12,564 bases of DNA from positions 1 through 12,564 of the forward strand of contig VGPB01000038.1 in NCBI GenBank assembly GCA_016875695.1, given 5' to 3'. A model generated the notes under the pieces. It saw only the letters and a list, made by a program, of their open reading frames with translations. It was not told the DNA's origin and did not search any database. A program made the translations under genes and the position numbers. This stretch comes from Chloroflexota bacterium (GTDB taxonomy: Bacteria; Chloroflexota; Dehalococcoidia; UBA2979). Shown piece by piece: positions 4,565 to 12,211 of the stretch; the first letter of the stretch is position 1; every line of letters begins with the position of its first letter.

Positions 4565-6817
4565 ATGGCATCGTTCGTCTCGACCGGTGGGTTGGCGCGC
4601 GCGAGCGCTCGGCGCCCCTGGCTCGTCGTCGGCATCTGGATCGGGCTCGTCGTCGCCTCCATCGGCATCGTCAGCGCCGGCCTTTCCGGCGTGCTCACGA
4701 CTGAGCAGAAGCTCACCAACAACCCTGAATCGCAGCGCGCCATCGACGTGCTCGCCACCAGCGGCATCCCGGGGCGCGAGCAACTGCCGGTGCTGGAGGT
4801 GTTCATCGTCCGCTCGGAGACGATGACCGTCGACGCTCCGCGCTTCAAGCAGTTCGCCGACGCGCTGCTCGCCGACGCGCGCGCGCTCGACGAGCACATC
4901 GCGAGCGCGACGAGCTACTTCGAGACGTCGGCGCCCACGCTCGTCTCTGCCGACAAGCGCACCATGCTGCTGCCGGTGACGCTCCGCGACGGCCCCGGTC
5001 AGGCGGAGGAGCACTTCAAGCCGATACAGGCACTGATCGCGTCGCGCCAGGGCAACCCGGACTTCGAGGTGCTCACCTTCGGCCTCGCCAGTGTGAACGA
5101 GCAGTTCAAGACCATCGCCGAGGAGGACCTGCAGACCGGCGAGAGCATCGGCGTTTCGGTCGCGCTGGTGATTCTGTTGCTCGTCTTCGGCGCGGTGGTG
5201 GCTGCGCTCGTGCCGCTGGTGCTCGGGATCATGTCGATCATCGTCGCGCTCGCGGCGGCGACGCTGGTCGGGCAAATCTGGCCGCTGCAGTTCTTCGTCA
5301 CCAACGTCATCTTCATGATCGGGCTCGCGGTCGGCATCGACTACGCGCTGTTTATCGTCGAGCGCTTCCGCGAGGAGCGGCGCCACGGGCTTGCGAAGCT
5401 CGAGGCGATCGCGCTGGCGGGCAACACGGCCAGCCGGGCCGTGCTGTTCTCCGGCCTCACCGTGGTGATCGCCCTGGCCGGCATGCTGATCGTGCCGAAC
5501 AACGTCTTCCGTGCAATCGCGGGCGGCTCGATCATCGTCGTCATCGCTGCGCTCTTCACGTCGTTGACGCTGCTGCCTGCCGTGCTGTCGCTGCTCGGCG
5601 ACCGCGTGAACAAGCTCGGCGTGCCGTTCTTCTCCAAGCGCGGCCAGGTCGACGAGTCCCGTGGCTTCTGGGCGGGCGCGGCGCGAGTCGTGATGGGCCA
5701 CTCGTGGGTGAGTGTGATCGGCGCCACGGCACTGCTCGTCGCGCTGACCATCCCGTACTTCACGATCAACCTCGGCCTGGCCGGCGCCGAGGCGCTGCCC
5801 GAGAACACCGGCGCGTACCGCGCGAACGAGATCCTCGCGCGCGAGTTCTCACAGGGCCTCGCGCAGCCGACCGATGTGGTCGTGACCGCGGCCGACGTGA
5901 CGGCCGCGTCCGTGCAGGCAGCCGTGGCGAAGCTGAACGGGACGCTCAGGGCGGACCCGCGCTTCGCCACCTCGAACGGCCAGGTGGCTGAGGCGAAGCT
6001 GCTCGCGGGCCCGCGGCGCGACATCGGCGTGCTGTCCGTGGTCATCCAGGGCGACCCCGCGAGCGACGCGTCGCTCGACGCCGTGCGCGAGCTGCGTTCG
6101 ACGATCATCCCGCAGGCGTTCGAGGGCAGCGGCGCCGAGGTGCTCGTGAGCGGGCTGTCCGCCGCCAACCTAGACTTCTTAGACCAGGTCGAACGCTACA
6201 CCCCGGTCGTCTTCGCCTTCGTACTCACGCTCAGCTTCATCTTGCTGATGATGGTGTTCCGCTCGATCGTCGTGCCGCTCAAGGCGATCTTCGCGAACCT
6301 GCTGTCCGTGGGCGCCGCGTATGGCCTGCTCGTGCTCGTCTTCCAGGAAGGCTTCCTCATCGACGTCTTCCGCTTCCAGCGCTCGCCCGTCATCGAAGCG
6401 TGGCTGCCGCTGTACCTGTTCACCATCCTGTTCGGGCTGTCGATGGATTACCACGTCTTCCTGTTGAGCCGTATCCGCGAGCGCTTCGACCAGACCGGCG
6501 ACAACGCCGACTCGGTGGCGTTCGGCCTGCACTCCACGGCGAACATCATCACCGGCGCGGCGCTGATCATGGTCGCGGTCTTCGCTGGGTTCGCGCTCGG
6601 TGACCTGGTGATGTTCCAGCAGATGGGCTTCGGCCTAGGCGTCGCCGTGCTGCTCGATGCGACGATCGTGCGCACCATCCTTGTGCCCTCCGCGATGGAG
6701 CTGCTCGGCAAGCGCAACTGGTACCTGCCGAACTGGTTGCGCTGGCTCCCCGACTTGCGCGTCGAAGGTGGTCCTGCCTCTGCTCCGCGGCCCATGCCCG
6801 CGGCGGGCGACGACTAG
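4565..6817 (+). CDS. MMPL-family RND transporter
   Basis: This 750-residue inner-membrane exporter of the MMPL/RND class is driven by the proton gradient and typically moves lipids or other hydrophobic compounds. It has two similar halves. TM1 (about 19-41) is followed by an extracytoplasmic loop to about 190, then TM2-6 (about 195-345) with GLAVGIDYALFIVERFREE (Asp259-Tyr260). TM7 (about 380-402) is followed by a second large loop to about 543, then TM8-12 with FGLSMDYHVFLLSRIRERF (Asp628-Tyr629). The paired Asp-Tyr motifs in TM4 and TM10 are the proton-relay signature. ATG 4565 is preceded by AAAGGGG at 4551-4557; the frame opens earlier inside tetR but that part is shadow. Co-transcription with the TetR gene suggests inducible export of its ligand. 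Confidence 0.92.
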   Translation: MASFVSTGGLARASARRPWLVVGIWIGLVVASIGIVSAGLSGVLTTEQKLTNNPESQRAIDVLATSGIPGREQLPVLEVFIVRSETMTVDAPRFKQFADALLADARALDEHIASATSYFETSAPTLVSADKRTMLLPVTLRDGPGQAEEHFKPIQALIASRQGNPDFEVLTFGLASVNEQFKTIAEEDLQTGESIGVSVALVILLLVFGAVVAALVPLVLGIMSIIVALAAATLVGQIWPLQFFVTNVIFMIGLAVGIDYALFIVERFREERRHGLAKLEAIALAGNTASRAVLFSGLTVVIALAGMLIVPNNVFRAIAGGSIIVVIAALFTSLTLLPAVLSLLGDRVNKLGVPFFSKRGQVDESRGFWAGAARVVMGHSWVSVIGATALLVALTIPYFTINLGLAGAEALPENTGAYRANEILAREFSQGLAQPTDVVVTAADVTAASVQAAVAKLNGTLRADPRFATSNGQVAEAKLLAGPRRDIGVLSVVIQGDPASDASLDAVRELRSTIIPQAFEGSGAEVLVSGLSAANLDFLDQVERYTPVVFAFVLTLSFILLMMVFRSIVVPLKAIFANLLSVGAAYGLLVLVFQEGFLIDVFRFQRSPVIEAWLPLYLFTILFGLSMDYHVFLLSRIRERFDQTGDNADSVAFGLHSTANIITGAALIMVAVFAGFALGDLVMFQQMGFGLGVAVLLDATIVRTILVPSAMELLGKRNWYLPNWLRWLPDLRVEGGPASAPRPMPAAGDD

Positions 6818-6843
6818 CCGGCCGCGACCTCGAGCCCGAACCC

Positions 6844-6876
6844 CGCGGCGGGGAGGCGTCACGCCTCCCCGCCGCG
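6844..6876 (+). terminator. Terminator hairpin after the MMPL gene
   Basis: A 15-bp stem (GCGGCGGGGAGGCG and its complement, plus a C-G pair) with loop TCA, 26 nt after the MMPL stop. It is followed by GTTGCC rather than a T-run, like the other hairpin terminators here. Confidence 0.65.
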
Positions 6877-6905
6877 TTGCCCCCGGCGAGGGCGGTGCGT
6901 ACGCT
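6877..6905 (+). promoter_or_regulatory. Promoter of the KimA-type gene, probably leaderless
   Basis: TTGCCC (6877-6882), a 17-nt spacer and TACGCT (6900-6905) make a good sigma-70 promoter. The -10 ends 7 nt before the ATG at 6913, so transcription would begin at or next to the start codon. No Shine-Dalgarno is seen before this ATG. Confidence 0.55.
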
Positions 6906-6912
6906 CGATCCA

Positions 6913-9069
6913 ATGAGCGACGACCCGCCGGCCGGCGAACCCTCGCCCGACCCCGCGCCCGACGATTCCGCACCCAGGGCCGCGCCCGCCGCGCCCGCTG
7001 CCGCGGTCGGTCCTCCCGATACCGCCCCGCGCCGGCTCGCGCCCGAGCTGCGCATCGGCGAGGTGCGGCGGGGCGCGAAGCCCGGCACGCGCTACGTGCG
7101 CGTCACGCGCGCCGCCGAGCGCACCGTCGTGCGCACCGGTGACCAGCGCTACTCCGCCACGCTGCGCGCGGAGGAAGCGCATTCGGCGCTCTCTCGCCTT
7201 TGGCAGCGCTTCCGCTACTGGCTGCTCGGCCGCCCGCTCGCCACTTCCCGCGCCATCGAGGAGCGCCTCAGTAAGGTCAAGGCGCTGGCCATCTTCTCCT
7301 CCGACGCGCTGTCCTCATCCGCCTACGCCACCGAGGAGATCCTGCTCGCGCTGGTGCTCGCCGGCACCGGGTTCCTCCACGTCGCGCTGCCCGTCGCGGT
7401 TGCGATCGCGGTGCTGCTCGGCGTCGTCGTGCTCTCCTACCGCCAGACCGTGCACGCCTACCCGCAGGGCGGCGGCACGTACTCGGTGGCGCGCGAGAAC
7501 CTCGGCCGCTGGCCCGGCCTCATCGGCGGTGCGGCGCTGCTCACGGACTACGTGCTGACCGTCGCCGTGAGCGTGTCCGCCGGCGTGCTCGCCATCACCT
7601 CCGCGCTGCCGGAGCTCGCGGACTACCGCGTGCAGCTCGCCGTCGGCGGCGTCATGGTGATGTCCGCCGTCAACTTGCGCGGCGTGCGCGAGGCCGGCAC
7701 CGTCTTCGCGGCGCCGACGTACCTCTTCATCGCGGCCTTCGGCGCGATGCTCGTGACCGGCGTCGTGCGACTACTCACCGGCGACATCGCGGGCGCGACC
7801 CTCGCCACGTCCGTCGCGCCCCGCCACGACGTCGAGGCCGCGCAGGCGATGGGCCTCTTCCTGGTGCTGCGCGCCTTCTCCTCCGGCGCCACCGCCCTCA
7901 CGGGCGTCGAGGCGATTGCGAACGGTGTGCAGGCGTTCAAGCCGCCCGAGTCACGCAACGCGGCCGCGACGATGGTGTGGATGGCGGTCATCCTCGGTAC
8001 CTTCTTCGTCGGCGCCACCTTCCTCGCGGTCCGCTTCGGCATCGTGCCGACCGAAGAGGAGTCTGTCATCTCGCAGGTCGGCCGGCTCGCCTTCGGCGGC
8101 GAGAACGTCCTGTACTACGCGTTGCAGGCCGCGACCGCGACGATCCTGGTGCTCGCCGCCAACACCGCGTTCAACGGCTTCCCGCTGCTCGCGTCGATCC
8201 TCGCGCGCGACGAGTACCTGCCGCGCCAGTTCGCCTTCCGCGGCGACCGCCTGGCGTACTCGTTCGGCATCGTCGTGCTTGGTGTGATCGCGGTTGCACT
8301 GCTGATCGCGTTCCAGGCCGACACGCACCGCCTGATCCCGCTGTACGCCATCGGCGTGTTCGTCGCGTTCACGCTCTCGCAGTCGGGCATGGTGCGCCGC
8401 GGCCGGCGCGTGCGCGCGCGCGGCTGGCAGCGCGCGGTGGTCATCAACGCCTTCGGCGCGGTGGTCACGGGCGCCGCGGCGCTCGTGATCGCGTACACGA
8501 AGTTCGTGCTCGGCGCGTGGATCGTGCTGGTCCTGATCCCGCTGCTCGTGTTCGGGCTCTACTCGATCAACCGCCACTACGCGTTCGTGCGCCGCCGGCT
8601 CGCGCTCCCGTCCGGCGCGATCGTACCGCGGCTCCGCCAGCCCAGCGACCGCCCCGTGATCGTGCCCGTCGGCGAGATCAACCTCGCCGTCGTCCGCGCG
8701 GTCGCCTTCGCCACTGAGATCTCGAGCAATGTCATCGCGCTCCACGTCGTCATCGACGAGCAATCCGACACGAGCGACGTCGAAGCGGAGTGGGAAGCGC
8801 GCTTCCCGCACGTCCCGCTCGCCATCCTTGACTCGCCGTACCGCACCTTCCAGGCGCCCTTCATGGCGTACATCGACGCGCTCAACGTGCCGGACGACGT
8901 TCCGCTCACGGTCGTGCTGCCGGAGTTCGTCGCGGTGCACTGGTGGCAGGGTTACCTGCACAACCGCGCCGCCGCCCGGCTGCGCGAGGCGCTGCGCCAC
9001 CGCTCCAACACGGTGGTCGTGAGCGTCACCCAGCAGCTCGAGGACGAGCACACCGCACCCGACACCTAG
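6913..9069 (+). CDS. kimA: KimA-type potassium transporter (APC superfamily)
   Basis: From about residue 97 this 718-residue protein follows Bacillus KimA, a high-affinity K+/H+ symporter: RYWLLGRPL, ALAIFSSDALSSSAYATEEI, SYRQTVHAYPQGGGTYSVA, LLTDYVLTVAVSVSAG, FSSGATALTGVEAIANG, LVLAANTAFNGFPLLA and RLIPLYAIGVF. Residues reported for K+ binding in KimA have counterparts: Asp131, Tyr138, Asp212, Tyr213, Thr330, Glu333 and Tyr478. About 12 membrane helices end near residue 565, and a soluble cytoplasmic domain of about 150 residues follows. The first about 95 residues are an added Pro/Ala/Asp-rich, then basic, extension. The start is ATG 6913; the open frame also includes a TTG at 6877, which I read as the -35 box. 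KimA proteins are often controlled by c-di-AMP, but no ydaO-type riboswitch can fit in the 95-nt gap upstream. Its identity as another APC permease is possible but less likely. Confidence 0.85.
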   Translation: MSDDPPAGEPSPDPAPDDSAPRAAPAAPAAAVGPPDTAPRRLAPELRIGEVRRGAKPGTRYVRVTRAAERTVVRTGDQRYSATLRAEEAHSALSRLWQRFRYWLLGRPLATSRAIEERLSKVKALAIFSSDALSSSAYATEEILLALVLAGTGFLHVALPVAVAIAVLLGVVVLSYRQTVHAYPQGGGTYSVARENLGRWPGLIGGAALLTDYVLTVAVSVSAGVLAITSALPELADYRVQLAVGGVMVMSAVNLRGVREAGTVFAAPTYLFIAAFGAMLVTGVVRLLTGDIAGATLATSVAPRHDVEAAQAMGLFLVLRAFSSGATALTGVEAIANGVQAFKPPESRNAAATMVWMAVILGTFFVGATFLAVRFGIVPTEEESVISQVGRLAFGGENVLYYALQAATATILVLAANTAFNGFPLLASILARDEYLPRQFAFRGDRLAYSFGIVVLGVIAVALLIAFQADTHRLIPLYAIGVFVAFTLSQSGMVRRGRRVRARGWQRAVVINAFGAVVTGAAALVIAYTKFVLGAWIVLVLIPLLVFGLYSINRHYAFVRRRLALPSGAIVPRLRQPSDRPVIVPVGEINLAVVRAVAFATEISSNVIALHVVIDEQSDTSDVEAEWEARFPHVPLAILDSPYRTFQAPFMAYIDALNVPDDVPLTVVLPEFVAVHWWQGYLHNRAAARLREALRHRSNTVVVSVTQQLEDEHTAPDT

Positions 9070-9093
9070 CCGGCGGCGGCGGCCGCCCGCCGG
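9070..9093. terminator. Possible bidirectional terminator between convergent genes
   Basis: CCGGCGG and CCGCCGG pair over 7 bp around a 10-nt loop that contains GCGGCCGC. It sits directly after the kimA stop and before the stop of the convergent lipoprotein gene. The sequence is simple GGC repeats, so the call is weak. Confidence 0.35.
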
Positions 9094-9126
9094 ACGCGGC
9101 GCCGTGGGTGCGCGCCGCCACCGCTG

Positions 9127-9627
9127 CTAGGGCTTCGCCTCGATCTTCCCGCAGGCGACCAGCGGTCCAGTCGCGGCTGGGGTGCTCTGGTGGATCGCTA
9201 TGAAGTGCACGTCTTCGGCGAAATGGACCAGCCGCAACGTGACGAAGTTCGTCACGCTCGTGCCGGCGCCGTCGGCGGCCGCGGTAAACGCGGTCAATGG
9301 GCCGTGCTTCTCGCCCGCGCCGTCACAGTTGTTGTGGTAGATGTATGCCGTGTAGTTCCCGGCGGCCAGCCCCTGCATCGTCACCGAGATCTTGCTGCCG
9401 GCGTCGCTGGGCACGAGCTCGGCCGTGCCCGCCGCCTTGCCCCCGCCCTGCGCCGCAAGCGTCGCCACGAGCCCGGTGGGGTCCGGCACCGGCGTGCGCA
9501 CGCTGCCGAGGCTGCCCACCTGCATCCCGCCGCTGGTCGTCGTGTCGCGCTTCGCACAGCCCACCGCCGCCCCGGCGAGTAGCACGATGGCGAGGCCCAG
9601 CGCTGCGCTCTGCCAGTTCCTTCGCAC
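9127..9627 (-). CDS. Lipoprotein with Cu/Zn-SOD-like or CHRD-like beta domain
   Basis: This is a 166-residue protein starting at GTG 9625-9627 with AAGGATCC upstream. RRNWQSAALGLAIVLLAGAAVGC is a lipoprotein signal, with the lipidated Cys at position 24 (lipobox AVGC), so the protein is anchored outside the cytoplasmic membrane. After a Thr/Gly/Pro linker comes a beta-rich domain: ATLAAQGGGKAAGTAELVPS, ISVTMQGLAAGNYTAYIYHNNCD, HFAEDVHFIAIHQS, and a final VACGKIEA. The GL-x-x-G...NCD and ACGKI pattern recalls Cu/Zn superoxide dismutase, where two such cysteines form the structural disulfide. The HxH copper ligands are absent (YIYH instead), so enzyme activity is unlikely. It follows the dienelactone hydrolase gene on the same strand after 135 nt. 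Confidence 0.75.
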   Translation of the reverse strand: MRRNWQSAALGLAIVLLAGAAVGCAKRDTTTSGGMQVGSLGSVRTPVPDPTGLVATLAAQGGGKAAGTAELVPSDAGSKISVTMQGLAAGNYTAYIYHNNCDGAGEKHGPLTAFTAAADGAGTSVTNFVTLRLVHFAEDVHFIAIHQSTPAATGPLVACGKIEAKP

Positions 9628-9693
9628 GTTCGGATCCTTCCCTAAGCGGGCGCCCCCGCGTGCTGGGGAGGCATGGCACGGAAGCCTATCACA

Positions 9694-9710
9694 CACGCGT
9701 TCAGCGCGTG
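9694..9710 (-). terminator. Weak hairpin after the dienelactone hydrolase gene
   Basis: CACGCG and CGCGTG pair over 6 bp around a 5-nt loop, about 50 nt past the stop at 9763. There is no T-run. It might end the hydrolase transcript or be chance in GC-rich DNA. Confidence 0.25.
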
Positions 9711-9762
9711 CCGGTCGAACGTCACTACGCCGCCGCCGCCCGCGCGGATGTGCCGCGCGCGC

Positions 9763-10443
9763 TCAGCTCGCCACGTGCGCCCCAAACCAGCGCAGCGTGC
9801 GCTGCCACGCATCCGCGGAGGACGGCTCGTGGTACGCCGCGCCGTGGTTGAAGAACGAGTGGCCGGCCCCCTCGTAGATGCGGAAGTCGTTCGCCACGCC
9901 GTTGCCCTGCAGCGCGTCGCGCAGGGCCAGCACCTTGTCCTGCGGGATGTAGTCGTCCAGCGCCCCGTACGAGCCCATCACCGGGATGCGGATCGCCGCC
10001 GCCTGGTCCGGCGTCGGCATGTTGCCGCTGTAGAAAGCATGCGCCGCGTCCACCTGCGACGTCGGCCGCATCGCCGTGCTCAACACCAGCCCACCGCCCA
10101 TGCAGAAGCCGATGCAGCCCACCTTGCGCGCCCCGCGCGCCGCCTTCAGCCAGCCGATCACCGCGTCGATCTCGCGCGCCGCCACGTCCTGCTCCAGCGA
10201 CATCGCCAGCTTTTGCGCCTCCGCCGGCTCGTTCGCGACCGTGCCATGGTACAGGTCCGGCGCGAACGCCGCGTACCCCTCCGCCGCGAAGCGGTCCGCG
10301 ATCGAGCGGATGTCGTCGTTCAGCCCCCACCACTCCTGCAGCACCACTACCGCGCCCCGCGCCCCGCCGCCGCCCGGCGGCTCTGCGAGGTAGCCGTTCA
10401 CGCGCACGCCGTCGCGCTCGATCGTTTGTTCCGAACCGGCCAT
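9763..10443 (-). CDS. Dienelactone hydrolase family protein
   Basis: This 226-residue alpha/beta hydrolase matches the dienelactone hydrolase family in length. The catalytic triad is visible: Cys114 in GCIGFCMGGG, Asp163 in GSYGALDDYIP and His195 in YEGAGHSFFN. The early VVVLQEWWGLNDDIRSIADRFA and APDLYHG motifs are also typical, with Glu37 near the active site. True dienelactone hydrolases open lactone rings in chloroaromatic breakdown, but most family members have other ester substrates, and no catabolic genes are nearby. No signal peptide, so cytoplasmic. ATG 10441-10443 has AGGGGGC upstream. The GHSF-F-N-H region is shared with carboxymethylenebutenolidases. Confidence 0.9.
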   Translation of the reverse strand: MAGSEQTIERDGVRVNGYLAEPPGGGGARGAVVVLQEWWGLNDDIRSIADRFAAEGYAAFAPDLYHGTVANEPAEAQKLAMSLEQDVAAREIDAVIGWLKAARGARKVGCIGFCMGGGLVLSTAMRPTSQVDAAHAFYSGNMPTPDQAAAIRIPVMGSYGALDDYIPQDKVLALRDALQGNGVANDFRIYEGAGHSFFNHGAAYHEPSSADAWQRTLRWFGAHVAS

Positions 10444-10482
10444 CGCTGCCCCCTCAGTCCTGTCACGCGGCGATCGACCCGG

Positions 10483-10488
10483 AGTATA
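10483..10488 (-). promoter_or_regulatory. -10 box (TATACT) for the dienelactone hydrolase gene
   Basis: TATACT on the - strand lies 39 nt upstream of the ATG at 10443. It is identical to the box before the selenoprotein gene and likewise lacks a clear -35. Confidence 0.45.
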
Positions 10489-10509
10489 GCGGCAGCTCGC
10501 GCGCGCTCG

Positions 10510-10538
10510 TGGCCCGCCCCACGCCTGCCGCGTACGAT
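10510..10538 (+). promoter_or_regulatory. Promoter for purEK
   Basis: TGGCCC (10510-10515), a 17-nt spacer and TACGAT (10533-10538) resemble the TTGCCC-17-TACGCT promoter of the kimA-type gene. Transcription would start near 10545, leaving a leader of about 24 nt with the Shine-Dalgarno GGAGG. Confidence 0.45.
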
Positions 10539-10568
10539 GGCGGCCACCGGCTGGTAAGCGGAGGCGCG

Positions 10569-11078
10569 ATGACGACGTCCGATCCGTCCCCCCTCGTCGG
10601 CATCGTCATGGGCTCGCGCTCCGACTGGGACACCATGACGCACGCCGCCGAGACGCTCGATGCGCTCGCCATCCCGTACGAGTCGCGCGTTGTGTCCGCG
10701 CACCGCACGCCGGACCTGCTGTTCGAGTACGCGACCGGCGCCGAGGCGCGCGGCCTGCGTGTGCTCATCGCGGGCGCCGGCGGCGCCGCACACCTGCCGG
10801 GCATGACCGCAGCGAAGACGCCGTTGCCCGTGCTCGGCGTGCCCGTCGAGTCGCACGCGCTGCGCGGCGTCGACTCGCTGCTGTCGATCGTGCAGATGCC
10901 GGCCGGCATCCCGGTCGCCACGCTCGCCATCGGGCGCGCGGGCGCGATCAACGCCGCGCTGCTCGCCGCCGCGATCCTCGCGCCGCTCGACCCGCGCATC
11001 GCGTCCGCGCTGCGCGCCTGGCGCGCCGCGCAGACGCAGGCCGTGCTCGACGCGCCCGATCCGCGCGCGCAACCGTAG
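10569..11078 (+). CDS. purE: N5-carboxyaminoimidazole ribonucleotide mutase (PurE)
   Basis: This 169-residue class I PurE converts N5-CAIR to CAIR in de novo purine synthesis, in the cytoplasm and usually as an octamer. Signature motifs in order: VGIVMGSRSDWDTM, ESRVVSAHRTPDLL, IAGAGGAAHLPGMTAA, PVLGVPVES, GVDSLLSIVQMPAGIPVATL and AIGRAGAINAALLAA. All residues expected of the active-site loops (GSxSD, SAHR, GGAAHLPG) are present. ATG 10569 follows GCGGAGGCGCG; an in-frame GTG at 10509 lies in the promoter. purK follows after 13 nt, which fits the two-step PurK-PurE route. Confidence 0.95.
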   Translation: MTTSDPSPLVGIVMGSRSDWDTMTHAAETLDALAIPYESRVVSAHRTPDLLFEYATGAEARGLRVLIAGAGGAAHLPGMTAAKTPLPVLGVPVESHALRGVDSLLSIVQMPAGIPVATLAIGRAGAINAALLAAAILAPLDPRIASALRAWRAAQTQAVLDAPDPRAQP

Positions 11079-11091
11079 CGAGGCCGATCCC

Positions 11092-12201
11092 ATGCTCGTC
11101 GGCGTGCTCGGCGGCGGCCAGCTCGGGCGCATGCTCGCGCTCGCCGGCTACCCGCTTGGCCTGCGCTTCCGCGTGCTGGACCCTGTCGCCGAGGCCGCCA
11201 CCGACGGCGTCGCCGAGCGCGTGCGCGGCGGCTACGACGACGCGGCCGCGCTCGACGCGTTCGCGGCCGGTCTCGACTGTGCGACGTACGAGTTCGAGAA
11301 CGTGCCCGTTTCGACCGTGCAGGCGCTCGCGGAGCGCGGCGTGCGCGTCTTCCCCGGCGAGCGCGCGCTCGCACTCACCCAAGACCGCCTGCTCGAGAAG
11401 CGCTTCCTGCGCGAGCTCGGCGTCGCCACCGCCGGCTTCGCGCCGATCGACGGGCCAGCCGACGTGGCCCGCGCGGTAGCGCACGTGGCGCTGCCCGCGA
11501 TGCTGAAGAGCCGCCGCCTGGGCTACGACGGCCGCGGCCAGCGTATCGTGCGCGAGCCCGCAGACCTCGAAGACGCTTGGCAGACGCTCGGCGCCGTGCC
11601 GCTGATCGCCGAGGCGTTCGTGCCGTTCGCCCGCGAGCTCGCACTCGTCGCCGCGCGCGCCGCCGACGGCGCGGTCGCGTGCTACCCGCTGATCGAGACG
11701 CACCACCGCGACGGCATCCTGCGGCTTGCGCTCGCGCCGGCGCCGCGCGTCTCGGCCGCGCTGCAGGCTGCCGCCGAAGCGATCGCCACGCGCGTGCTCG
11801 CAGCACTCGATTACGTCGGCGTGCTCGTAGTCGAACTGTTCGATCGCGACGGGCAGCTGGTTGTTAACGAGCTTGCACCGCGCGTGCATAACTCTGGGCA
11901 CGGCACGATCGAGGGCGCGCACACGAGCCAGTTCGCGCAGCACCTGCGCGCCGGACTCAGCCTGCCGCTCGGACCGGCGACGCTCACCGGACACAGCGCG
12001 ATGCTGAACCTGATCGGCGGGGCGCCGCCGTTGCACGCGCTGCTGCGCGTGGACCCGCGCGCGCACGTGCACCTCTACGGCAAGCAGCCGCGCCCCGCGC
12101 GCAAGCTTGGCCACGTCACGTTGCTCGCGCCGGATGCCGCGACGCTCACGGCCCGCGTCGAAGCGTTTGCCGCCGCGACGGGTATCGCGCTGCAGGCGTA
12201 G
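11092..12201 (+). CDS. purK: N5-carboxyaminoimidazole ribonucleotide synthase (PurK)
   Basis: This 369-residue ATP-grasp enzyme makes N5-CAIR from AIR, bicarbonate and ATP, feeding the PurE encoded just upstream. It opens with the Rossmann-like VGVLGGGQLGRMLALAG; CATYEFENV and LTQDRLLEKRFLRELG follow. The ATP-grasp region has LPAMLKSRRLGYDGRGQ and PLIAEAFVPFARELALVAAR, and the metal-binding strand is VNELAPRVHNSGHGTIEGA. The C-terminal domain ends with HLYGKQPRPARKLGHVTL. One difference is Gly271 where most PurK proteins have Trp (HNSGHWT). ATG 11092 has GAGG upstream. The length is normal, and the gene is probably functional and co-transcribed with purE. Confidence 0.95.
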   Translation: MLVGVLGGGQLGRMLALAGYPLGLRFRVLDPVAEAATDGVAERVRGGYDDAAALDAFAAGLDCATYEFENVPVSTVQALAERGVRVFPGERALALTQDRLLEKRFLRELGVATAGFAPIDGPADVARAVAHVALPAMLKSRRLGYDGRGQRIVREPADLEDAWQTLGAVPLIAEAFVPFARELALVAARAADGAVACYPLIETHHRDGILRLALAPAPRVSAALQAAAEAIATRVLAALDYVGVLVVELFDRDGQLVVNELAPRVHNSGHGTIEGAHTSQFAQHLRAGLSLPLGPATLTGHSAMLNLIGGAPPLHALLRVDPRAHVHLYGKQPRPARKLGHVTLLAPDAATLTARVEAFAAATGIALQA

Positions 12202-12211
12202 CGCCGTGCGC

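Noticed and set aside
3891..4826. 311-codon + strand frame starting at ATG 3891
   Set aside because: It is an Arg/Pro/Ala-rich shadow of tetR and the beginning of the MMPL gene.
4547..5701. 384-codon open frame on the - strand opposite the MMPL gene
   Set aside because: Its translation is rich in Arg, Asp, Glu and His with no domain, as expected for the antisense of GC-rich coding DNA; the + strand frame is a clear MMPL transporter.
6877..6912. TTG 6877 as start of the transporter
   Set aside because: TTG here coincides with a -35 box and directly follows the terminator stem; ATG 6913 fits the promoter geometry.
7951..9051. 366-codon open frame on the - strand opposite the kimA-type gene
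   Set aside because: It is a low-complexity charged translation with no motif, a shadow of the transporter frame.
10509..10568. GTG 10509 as start of PurE
   Set aside because: This stretch contains the likely -35 and -10 boxes, and ATG 10569 has a proper Shine-Dalgarno and matches PurE length.
10948..12114. 388-codon open frame on the - strand opposite purE/purK
   Set aside because: It is a shadow of PurK, whose motifs are unambiguous on the + strand.
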